From NCBI GenBank assembly GCA_004298435.1, contig SCSF01000108.1:1-48256 (forward strand): DNA of 48,256 nucleotides. Reading direction: 5' to 3'. The position numbers were made by a program, and so were the translations under genes. Below the pieces are notes generated by a model. That model was not told the DNA's origin, did no database searches, and saw only the letters and a list, made by a program, of their open reading frames with translations. The stretch is from Beijerinckiaceae bacterium. Lineage in GTDB: Bacteria; Pseudomonadota; Alphaproteobacteria; Rhizobiales; Beijerinckiaceae. Below, piece by piece: positions 15,841 to 23,019 of the stretch (positions are counted from its first letter, which is position 1; the number at the start of each line of letters is the position of its first letter).

Positions 15841-17439
15841 CTATATCGGCAGCTTGGTCGGACGCATATATTGATACCAGAGCGCGATCATCATCTGTGT
15901 CATCGTGACCGCGGTAACGATCGTCGTTAAAATGCCGAGCCCAAGCGAGACGGCGAAGCCTCGCACGGGGCCAGACCCGAAATAATAGAGGATCGCCGCC
16001 GCCACGAACATCGTGACATTGGAGTCGATGATGGTTGCGAAGGCGCGTTTGAAGCCTGCATCGAGCGACGAAATGATCGAGCGCCCTGCGTGGACTTCCT
16101 CGCGAATGCGCTCATAAATCAAGACGTTCGAATCCACGGCCATGCCGATGGTCAGCACGATGCCCGCTATGCCGGGGAGCGTCAGCGTTGCTCCGAGAAG
16201 AATGAGCGAGGCGAAGATGATCGCGATATGCACGAGCAACGCGATATCGGCGAAGATGCCGAAGACGCCGTAAGTCGTGAGCATATAAAAAAGCACCAGA
16301 CCCGCGCCGACAAAGGCCGCATCCTTGCCCGCAGTGATCGAATCCTGGCCAAGGCCCGGTCCCACGGTCCGTTCCTCAATGATCGACAGCTTGGCCGGCA
16401 GCGCGCCCGCGCGCAACAATATGGAGAGGTTGTTGGCCGATTCGACGGTGAAATGACCTGAAATTTGTCCCGAGCCGCCGGTGATCGGGCTCAGAATACG
16501 CGGCGCCGAGATCACCTTGCCGTCGAGCACGATAGCGAACAGCCGCCCGACATTTTCCGAGGTGACTTCACCAAAGCGCTGGCCGCCCCTGATATTGAAG
16601 CGGAAATTGACGACCGGCTCCTGCGTGCGGGAATCGAATCCCGGCTGCGCGTCGGTCAGATCCTGCCCCTGGACCATAATCTGCTTTTCGACCGGCAGTT
16701 TACCCGGCTGATCGGTCTGATCCAGCATGTCGTAGTTGCTGGGGTCCTCGCCCGGCTGGGCGACGAGGCGGAATTCGAGCTTGGCGGTTGTGCCAAGAAT
16801 CTGCTTCAGCCGCTCCGGATTTTGCAGGCCCGGCACTTCAACCTGAATGCGGTCATTGCCCTGACGCTGGATATTCGGTTCCGTCGTTCCCAGAGCATCG
16901 ACGCGGCGGCGCAGAACCTCAATCGACTGCTGGACGGCGCGGCGGACCTTCTCGGTGATCCCCGCCTGGGTTATCGTCACCTTGATGAGGCCGTTGCCAT
17001 TATCCTTGACGTCGATCGACGGTGCGCCGCCACCTGCCCCCATAATGGCGCTGCCGACCGGCGGCTCCATCTGCTGAAGCTTCGGGATAAGCTTGGCGCG
17101 CTCCGCGGGATTGGGGACATGCACCTGCACGCCGCGCGGCAGAACGCCGACGCCGCCACTGATCGGAATCTTCTCCTGCCGCAGCACCCGGCGCGTATCG
17201 TCGCGCAGGTTCTGCACTTCCGTCTTGATCAAGGACGCGGAATCGACTTCGAGCAGGACATGCGAGCCGCCTTGCAGATCGAGCCCGAGGACGATCGTGC
17301 GCACCGGTATCCATTTCGGCATGGCGTGAATCAGCGCGTCACGCGTCGGGATTGGCAGCAGGCTCGGCACGATGATCAACAGGGCGACCGCCGTCATCAT
17401 CAGGATGGCTACGACTTTCCATCTCGCAAAACGCAGCAT
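15841..17439 (-). CDS. secD: protein translocase subunit SecD
   Basis: Inner-membrane component of SecDF-YajC. A 532-residue protein: membrane helix 1 (residues about 9-30), the family signature LGLDLQGGSHVLLEVD at 51-66, the large periplasmic domain including VEVPGLQNPERLKQILGTTA, the P1-head region, then the C-terminal five-helix block with GMAVDSNVLIYERIREE and FGSGPVRGFAVSLGLGI. Spacing to yajC is 109 bp, and secD is separated from secF by a repeat. Length and motifs are typical for separate SecD (not fused to SecF). Confidence 0.97.
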   Translation of the reverse strand: MLRFARWKVVAILMMTAVALLIIVPSLLPIPTRDALIHAMPKWIPVRTIVLGLDLQGGSHVLLEVDSASLIKTEVQNLRDDTRRVLRQEKIPISGGVGVLPRGVQVHVPNPAERAKLIPKLQQMEPPVGSAIMGAGGGAPSIDVKDNGNGLIKVTITQAGITEKVRRAVQQSIEVLRRRVDALGTTEPNIQRQGNDRIQVEVPGLQNPERLKQILGTTAKLEFRLVAQPGEDPSNYDMLDQTDQPGKLPVEKQIMVQGQDLTDAQPGFDSRTQEPVVNFRFNIRGGQRFGEVTSENVGRLFAIVLDGKVISAPRILSPITGGSGQISGHFTVESANNLSILLRAGALPAKLSIIEERTVGPGLGQDSITAGKDAAFVGAGLVLFYMLTTYGVFGIFADIALLVHIAIIFASLILLGATLTLPGIAGIVLTIGMAVDSNVLIYERIREEVHAGRSIISSLDAGFKRAFATIIDSNVTMFVAAAILYYFGSGPVRGFAVSLGLGILTTIVTAVTMTQMMIALWYQYMRPTKLPI

Positions 17440-17548
17440 GAGAAGGCTTCATTCCCTGGTTTGAACGGCGTCTGGCTGGTTGGCCGCTGTGATTCCGGTT
17501 TGCCGGCGGTAACGTGTGGCCGGCCCCGCAATGGCCGGGGGATCTCCG

Positions 17549-17884
17549 CTAATCTTTTACAGGCTCGCCCTTCGCCCGCACGTCGGAAATCATTGAACGG
17601 ACGACACGGATTTTCACGTTCGGCGCGATCTCCATCTCGACTTCATTATCGTCGACGACGCGGACCACCTTGCCGATCATTCCGCCATTCATCACGATCG
17701 TATCGCCGCGGCGCACACTTCTGATCATATCCGCCTGCGCACGCGCGCGCTTTTGCTGCGGCCGCATGATAAGGAAATACATTATGATGATGATGAGCGC
17801 GAATGGCGCGACCTGAACGAGAATATCGGTCGCACCGCCTGGCGAGGAACCAGCGGCCTGAGCGAAAGCCGGAGTGATGAACAA
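17549..17884 (-). CDS. yajC: preprotein translocase subunit YajC
   Basis: Small inner-membrane protein that associates with SecDF. A 111-residue protein: a short N-terminus MFITPAFAQAAG, one membrane helix (VQVAPFALIIIIMYFLIM), then the cytoplasmic hallmark RPQQKRARAQ and a small beta-domain (GDTIVMNGGMIGKVVRV). Start: TTG at 17884, because GGAGAAGG stands just before it and translation from it gives the usual alphaproteobacterial N-terminus. The frame extends to 17968 without support. First gene of the yajC-secD-secF-Mth938-squalene-synthase-like operon; divergent from the DUF815 gene. Confidence 0.93.
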   Translation of the reverse strand: MFITPAFAQAAGSSPGGATDILVQVAPFALIIIIMYFLIMRPQQKRARAQADMIRSVRRGDTIVMNGGMIGKVVRVVDDNEVEMEIAPNVKIRVVRSMISDVRAKGEPVKD

Positions 17885-18109
17885 TTGCCTTCTCCATGAC
17901 AGGCCTCTGGGGGCCTCTGCGGATCGGCGCGGACTATAACGGGCGTTCCGCCGAAAGCAATGCCGCACCCTGCGGCTCTATCACCTTGGGGATTACAAAG
18001 GCTTCATAATCCGGGATTTGCCCGGATAATCTCCGGATTGGGCCAAGTGGCCTTCGCTGGACGCCGCAGCCGCCTCCGGCTAAAGGCGTTCAAAAACAGG
18101 GTTTGGAAC

Positions 18110-19027
18110 ATGACAATTCAGGACGAAGCCAGGCTCGCCGGTCTTCAGGCGCCCGAGACCGCAAACGGGCTGGAACGGCAACTGGCCCGGATCGCCGACC
18201 TCCTTGAGAGGCTGGCCCCTCCAGCTCCGAAGGCGATGGATTTCACCGCGGCCGATGCCTTCGTCTGGCAGGCGGAAGCCGGCGAGCTGCATCCGGTCGC
18301 CAGGGTCAACCGGGTCGATATGAGCCTTCTGCGCGGCATCGACCGCGTCCGCGACATTCTCACGGATAACACCGAGCGCTTCGCCAAAGGCTTCGCCGCG
18401 AACAACGCCCTGCTCTGGGGCACCCGCGGGATGGGCAAATCCTCGCTGGTTAAGGCCACACATGCCGACATCAACCGCCGCTTCGCCGGAAAGGCCGGGT
18501 TCCGTCCTCTGAAACTGATCGAAATCCACAGGGAGGACATCGAAAGCCTGCCGCATCTGATGGCGATGCTGCGCGCCAGCGTCTTTCGCTTTCTTGTGTT
18601 TTGCGACGACCTCTCCTTCGATGCGGACGACACGAGCTATAAATCCCTGAAGGCCGTGCTCGAAGGCGGGATCGAAGGCCGGCCAGCGAATGTGCTTTTT
18701 TACGCGACCTCGAACCGCCGCCATCTTCTGCCGCGCGATATGATGGAGAACGAGCGCTCCACCGCGATCAATCCGGGGGAGGCGGTGGAGGAAAAAGTTT
18801 CGCTCTCGGATCGCTTCGGCCTCTGGCTCGGCTTCCATAAATGCAGCCAGGAAGAATATCTCGCGATGATCTTCGGCTATGCCGAGCACTTCGGCCTTGC
18901 GCTCGACCGCGAGAAGATGACCGCAGAAGCGCTCGAATGGGCGACCACGCGCGGCGCGCGGTCCGGGCGCACGGCGTGGCAATATATTCAGGATCTGGCG
19001 GGAAGGCTGGGCAAAGCGACGGATTGA
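18110..19027 (+). CDS. DUF815 family AAA+-like ATPase
   Basis: A 305-residue P-loop protein. The N-terminal coiled stretch (NGLERQLARIADLLERLAPP) precedes a domain with Walker A GTRGMGKSS at residues 104-112, a Walker B-like FLVFCDDLSF near 158-167, and LFYATSNRRHLLPRDMMENE (sensor 1 and arginine region). The family is widespread and is commonly annotated only as DUF815. It is often divergent from yajC in rhizobia, as here; its substrate is unknown. The start ATG 18110 gives the family N-terminus; a longer in-frame extension to 17960 overlaps the yajC promoter region. The shared 225-bp gap with yajC should hold both promoters. Confidence 0.88.
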   Translation: MTIQDEARLAGLQAPETANGLERQLARIADLLERLAPPAPKAMDFTAADAFVWQAEAGELHPVARVNRVDMSLLRGIDRVRDILTDNTERFAKGFAANNALLWGTRGMGKSSLVKATHADINRRFAGKAGFRPLKLIEIHREDIESLPHLMAMLRASVFRFLVFCDDLSFDADDTSYKSLKAVLEGGIEGRPANVLFYATSNRRHLLPRDMMENERSTAINPGEAVEEKVSLSDRFGLWLGFHKCSQEEYLAMIFGYAEHFGLALDREKMTAEALEWATTRGARSGRTAWQYIQDLAGRLGKATD

Positions 19028-19043
19028 GTGAGAAATTGTCCCC

Positions 19044-19613
19044 TCAATTGAGGGTCTCCGACACGTTGGATATCATGTACTTCTTTGCTCGAAAATGTGT
19101 AACCTCTGGCCGACGATTCCGATATTCGATTTCGAGAGAGGCCAACGTCGCTTGCTCGTCGCTCGTAAGCTGTTTGCGGTAGCGCCCCCCCCCCCGAGTC
19201 AGGATTCGCAGCAACCTCAGAGTTTTATGTGTCGCGTTGGTCGTCCTCACCGACCGACATGTCCGGTCCATTTCTATCTTAGCTAGTTCTGCCTGAACGT
19301 CTCCAACAGCCTTGTTTAGCCAAAACCTAGCTTGAGGCAGTTGCTTCTGATCGCGATGCCATCGCGCCAAACGCAGGCATGCAGTTCGATCCCCCAGCTC
19401 GGCAGCTCTACGGTAATAGGCGATTGCCTTCTCAACGCGAGATTTCCCACCAACGCCATATTCAAGAAAGGTCGCGTACGTCAGAAGCGCGAGACGATGA
19501 TCTTCGCGGGCCGCTTCACGCATCAGGCGGCGCGCCGTCTGTGGATCCTTGGAAGCGAGCGCAAACATTGCTTTCGCGAAAGGCTGGTCGTTTACCGGTA
19601 TCTTCATACTCAT
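19044..19613 (-). CDS. Sel1-repeat (TPR-like) protein with poly-G tract
   Basis: A soluble helical-repeat protein of about 189 residues. Sel1-like repeats are seen at FAKAMFALASKDPQTARRLM, HRLALLTYATFLEYGVGGKS with RVEKAIAYYRRAAELGDRTA, and CLRLARWHRDQKQLPQARFW. Such repeats mediate protein contacts. The C-terminal third (from TRGGGRYRKQ) follows an 11-base G run on the coding strand, so the downstream frame depends on that tract. The start is uncertain: ATG 19613 (MSMKIPVND) or 19607; the frame extends to 19667. No signal peptide is evident. It is convergent with the DUF815 gene, 16 bp apart. Confidence 0.72.
   Translation of the reverse strand: MSMKIPVNDQPFAKAMFALASKDPQTARRLMREAAREDHRLALLTYATFLEYGVGGKSRVEKAIAYYRRAAELGDRTACLRLARWHRDQKQLPQARFWLNKAVGDVQAELAKIEMDRTCRSVRTTNATHKTLRLLRILTRGGGRYRKQLTSDEQATLASLEIEYRNRRPEVTHFRAKKYMISNVSETLN
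19185..19195 (-). repeat. homopolymer tract of 11 G (coding strand)
   Basis: Eleven consecutive C on the plus strand, read as CGG-GGG-GGG-GGG-C in the Sel1-like gene (Arg-Gly-Gly-Gly). It is the longest homopolymer I noticed in the window. Tracts of this length are prone to slippage and to sequencing error. Confidence 0.95.
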
Positions 19614-19898
19614 GGCAGACAAGGATGGCCGCCTCGGCGGATACGAGAAAGTGCGTGGGGAGGCCACGGACGGGGTTCGACACCCGCTGCTGGCTCTCGT
19701 GCTCAGGAATTTCTTCCCGGTCGCCGCCAGACCGACTCGCTGCGTTCTCTGCCCTTCCAGAGAAGCCGTGGCCCCAAGCTAAGAAGCCTTCCCGCCGCCA
19801 AACTGTCAACCAGTCGAGGCAAACAGGCTAACCTTAAAGCGAAAGAATTTCAGGGAAGCAGGTCAATGGTCCGCCCGCGGAAGTAAGCCTTTCATTTC

Positions 19899-20720
19899 CT
19901 ATTTCTCCACCAGCTTCAACGTCAGGCATTTGGCGGCGCCGCCCGCCTTCATAAATTCCGACAGCGGGATTATCTCGGGCGTAAAGCCCGCTTCGCGCAG
20001 GCGCGCCTGCAATTTCGGTGATGCGCCGTTCATCAAAATAGCACCATCGAGATCGACGGCATTGCAGCAGAATTTCAGCGCATCATCTTCATCAACCGCA
20101 ATGCGCAGCGCTTCGGGCACAAGCGATTCGATCAGAGCGCGCGACGGCGCATCGAACGCCGCCGGAAAATAGAGAAGGTATCCGCCAGCCAAAGGACAAA
20201 GGCAGGTATCGAGATGATAGAAGCGCGGATCGATGAGGGTCAGCGCGGCGGTTCTGCGTCCAAGCAAGCGTTTCAGCAGCATCGCGACATCGGGATGCGA
20301 GCGGAAGCCGTGGCCGACCCATAGAAGATCCTGCCCGCGGTCGAACAGAGCATCGCCCGCACCCTCAAACGGGATATTTTGCGGCCAATCGAGAACCTCG
20401 AAACCATTCTCCGCAAACCAGGCGTGATCGTGCGGCTCCTCGCCTTGCCTTTCCGGGCTGCGGAAGCGGCTGACAATCGCTTTCCTCTGCAACACAAGAC
20501 CGGCGTTCGCGGTGAAGACGAGATCTGGCAGACTGTGCCGCGGCGGCTGCAAGAGCACCTTGGCGTGCGGCTGAATGGCATCGTGCAACGCCTTCCACTG
20601 CTGACATGCCAAATCCTTGTCAGTATCGGCGAAATGGCCCTCCATCCAGGGATTGATGACATAGGCGACCGCGAAATAATCGGGCGGACACATCAGAATC
20701 GTCTGCGCGGATGATGTCAT
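19899..20720 (-). CDS. dimethylarginine dimethylaminohydrolase / amidinotransferase-fold protein
   Basis: A 273-residue member of the guanidino-modifying superfamily, which uses a Cys-His-acidic centre on arginine-like substrates. Family blocks: SLPDLVFTANAGLVL (64-78), PFEGAGDALF (117-126), the catalytic His169 in FYHLDTCLCPL, and Cys265 in GGAAKCLTLKL near the C-terminus. Dimethylarginine hydrolysis to citrulline is the nearest guess; related bacterial proteins act on arginine or ornithine, so the substrate is open. Start: ATG 20720 is preferred; an in-frame TTG at 20741 is possible, neither with a strong ribosome site. It lies 93 bp downstream of a LysR gene on the same strand, but no regulatory link is shown. 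Confidence 0.85.
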   Translation of the reverse strand: MTSSAQTILMCPPDYFAVAYVINPWMEGHFADTDKDLACQQWKALHDAIQPHAKVLLQPPRHSLPDLVFTANAGLVLQRKAIVSRFRSPERQGEEPHDHAWFAENGFEVLDWPQNIPFEGAGDALFDRGQDLLWVGHGFRSHPDVAMLLKRLLGRRTAALTLIDPRFYHLDTCLCPLAGGYLLYFPAAFDAPSRALIESLVPEALRIAVDEDDALKFCCNAVDLDGAILMNGASPKLQARLREAGFTPEIIPLSEFMKAGGAAKCLTLKLVEK

Positions 20721-20813
20721 CGAAGCTTGTCCATCTCGCAAATTGCAACGGAGATAATCGCGTCTGCCTCACTCTCTTTCATTCATATAAGTATCGTCTT
20801 TGATCTGGACAGC

Positions 20814-21728
20814 TCACGCCGGGAGTTTCTGTGCTGCTCTCTCACGTTTGATGAAATCAAGGAACGCGCGCAGCGGCGCCGGCACATGGACGCGGCTCTG
20901 ATAATAGAGAAATGGACCGGAGAAACTTTGCCACCAGTCCGCGAGCACGGGCTTCAGATTGCCGCTGTCGAGAGACGGCCGCAGAAATTCCTCGAAGCTG
21001 TAAATCAGGCCCAATCCCGCGAGGGCGGCGGCCATTTCGATCTCCAGAGTGGAGGCAATGAGCGGGCCATCCGGGCTTACCCGAATGATCTCGCCACTGC
21101 GTTCGAACTCCCATGCAGGCATGACTCCGCTGCCGAAACGATGCCGGATGCAGGCATGTTCGAGCACATCGCGCGGATGCGTCGGAGACCCACGCGCCGC
21201 GAGATAGGAGGGCGCGGCCGCCGCGACGAAGCGCTGAACCCGCGGGCCAATCGGCACCGCGATCATGTCGCGCTCGATGCGTTCATCATAGCGAATGCCG
21301 GCATCGAAGCCCGCGGCGAGGACATCGATGAAGCTGTCATTGGTTGCGATTTCGAGCCTGATCCCCGGATGCGCGGCGAGAAAGCGGTGAGTGATAGAAG
21401 GGAGGATATCGCGCGCCACGATCGTCGGCACATTGAGCTTGAGCGTCCCACGCGGACTGTCGCGAAAGCTGTTGATGCCGTCGAGCGCCGCATCGATCTC
21501 GGTAAAGGCCGGAGCGAGCCTTTCCAACAATCGTTCACCGGCCTCGGTCGGCGTGACGCTGCGCGTCGTCCGGTTCAACAGGCGCACGCCGAGCCGCGCC
21601 TCCAGTCGCCGCAAGGCCTCGCTCAAGGATGAGGCGGAGACGCCTCGGAGGCCTGCCGCGCCGCGGAAGCTGCGCGCCCTGGCGACCGCCACGAAGGCAT
21701 TGAGGTCAGCGAGATCGGGATCAACCAT
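20814..21728 (-). CDS. LysR-family regulator divergent from aldo/keto reductase
   Basis: A 304-residue LysR protein. The N-terminal HTH has FVAVARARSFRGAAGLRGVS, SSLSEALRRLEARLGVRLLN and the wing RTTRSVTPTEAGERLL. The effector domain (about 90-295) opens with PRGTLKLNVPTIVARDILP, typical of the large group often found next to oxidoreductases they control. The divergent neighbour at 21847 is an aldo/keto reductase, and a long imperfect inverted repeat (21761-21802) sits between the two starts. Control of that gene is therefore the natural inference. The inducer is unknown. Confidence 0.92.
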   Translation of the reverse strand: MVDPDLADLNAFVAVARARSFRGAAGLRGVSASSLSEALRRLEARLGVRLLNRTTRSVTPTEAGERLLERLAPAFTEIDAALDGINSFRDSPRGTLKLNVPTIVARDILPSITHRFLAAHPGIRLEIATNDSFIDVLAAGFDAGIRYDERIERDMIAVPIGPRVQRFVAAAAPSYLAARGSPTHPRDVLEHACIRHRFGSGVMPAWEFERSGEIIRVSPDGPLIASTLEIEMAAALAGLGLIYSFEEFLRPSLDSGNLKPVLADWWQSFSGPFLYYQSRVHVPAPLRAFLDFIKRERAAQKLPA

Positions 21729-21760
21729 TGTTCATTTAAACGCACAGATCATTCGCAACT

Positions 21761-21802
21761 AAACGGATTATCGCACAGACAAACCTGTCTGATAATCCGT
21801 TT
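21761..21802. promoter_or_regulatory. long inverted repeat in lysR/AKR divergent promoter
   Basis: Left arm AAACGGATTATC-GCAC-AGAC and right arm GTCTGATAATCCGTTT pair over 16 bp if the four bases GCAC are bulged; the loop is AAACCT. It lies 33 bp from the LysR start and 45 bp from the reductase start. It could be the LysR operator or a hairpin in the leader. Confidence 0.6.
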
Positions 21803-21846
21803 TCGAAGGGGCAAGCATGATTGCCGCAACGTGGAAGGACATCGGA

Positions 21847-22863
21847 ATGGATTATCGTCAGCTTGGCGCGGCAGGCCCGCGCGTCTCCGCCTTCGGTCTT
21901 GGCTGCATGGGCATGTCCGGGATGTACGGACCGGCAGACCGGGCTGAAAGCATCGCCACGATTCACATGGCGCTCGATCGCGGAGTGACGCTGCTCGACA
22001 CCGGCGACTTCTATGGCATGGGCCATAATGAAATGCTGATCGGCGAGGCGCTGCGAAGCGCTGCGCTGAAGGGCACCAAGCGCGAAGCCGTGATCGTCAG
22101 CGTGAAGTTCGGGGCCTTGCGCGATCCCGCCAGCGGCTGGTCAGGCATGGATGCGCGTCCGGCCGCCGTGAAGAATTTCCTCGCCTATACGCTGCAACGG
22201 CTCGGGCTCGATTACATCGATGTCTACCGCCCTGCCCGGCTCGATCCAAACGTTCCGATTGAAGACACAATCGGCGCTGTCGCGGACATGGTGAAGGCCG
22301 GCTATGTGCGCCACATCGGCCTTTCCGAAGTTGGCGTGCAGACGATCCGCAGAGCCGCCGCGGTTCACCCGATTTGCGATTTGCAGATCGAATATTCGCT
22401 GATCTCACGCGGGGTAGAGAGCGGCATTCTCGCAGCCTGCCGCGAACTCGGCATCGCTATCACCGCCTATGGCGTGCTTTCGCGCGGCCTCATCAGCGGG
22501 CATTGGCAAAAAGGCCAGGCGCAATCGGGAGATTTCCGCAGTTTCAGCCCGCGCTTTCAGGCGAGCAACATCGACCAGAACCTTGCGCTCGTCGAGGCGC
22601 TGCGGAAAATTGCCGACGCCAGGGGCGCAAGCGTGGCGCAAATCGCCATCGCCTGGGTCGCGGCGCAAGGCGAGGATATCATACCGCTGATCGGTGCGCG
22701 CCGCCGCGTTCAACTGGATGAATCGCTCGGCGCTCTCAATGTGGCGCTCAGCAAAGCCGATCTCGCGGCCATCGAAGCGGCGATGCCCGCCAATGCCGTT
22801 GCCGGAAGCCGCTACGATGCAGCCCAGATGGCGCATCTCGACAGCGAAACACGCGCCTCCTGA
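21847..22863 (+). CDS. aldo/keto reductase, atypical tetrad
   Basis: A 338-residue (beta/alpha)8 NADPH-type reductase. Start ATG 21847 has AAGGA upstream and gives the usual MDYRQLGAAGPRVSAFGLG. Tetrad positions: Asp51 and Tyr56 in LLDTGDFYGMG, Lys87 in VSVKFG; where most relatives have His (QHR-x-DP) this protein has Ala130 (YRPARLDPNVPIEDT). Further blocks are AGYVRHIGLSEVG, LQIEYSLISR and ITAYGVLSRGLISG. I recall other bacterial AKRs with the same PARLDP stretch, so this is probably a subfamily trait. Reductase activity may be altered. Divergent from a LysR regulator, which likely controls it. Substrate unknown. Confidence 0.9.
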   Translation: MDYRQLGAAGPRVSAFGLGCMGMSGMYGPADRAESIATIHMALDRGVTLLDTGDFYGMGHNEMLIGEALRSAALKGTKREAVIVSVKFGALRDPASGWSGMDARPAAVKNFLAYTLQRLGLDYIDVYRPARLDPNVPIEDTIGAVADMVKAGYVRHIGLSEVGVQTIRRAAAVHPICDLQIEYSLISRGVESGILAACRELGIAITAYGVLSRGLISGHWQKGQAQSGDFRSFSPRFQASNIDQNLALVEALRKIADARGASVAQIAIAWVAAQGEDIIPLIGARRRVQLDESLGALNVALSKADLAAIEAAMPANAVAGSRYDAAQMAHLDSETRAS

Positions 22864-23019
22864 ATGGGCCATACGCTAAGCTGAAGCATGGGCGCACCGG
22901 AGCTTTTCGCAATCGAAGGCGATGCTGGAACGATAGCTTCGCGCGAACGTTCAGAAGCTTCAGCGTCATGCTTCCGCGCAGTGCTCGGGCATGCGCCAAA
23001 CTTAAACTGGAGCAACCTG

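Noticed and set aside
16465-17724. 419-codon plus-strand frame
   Set aside because: Antisense to secD and yajC.
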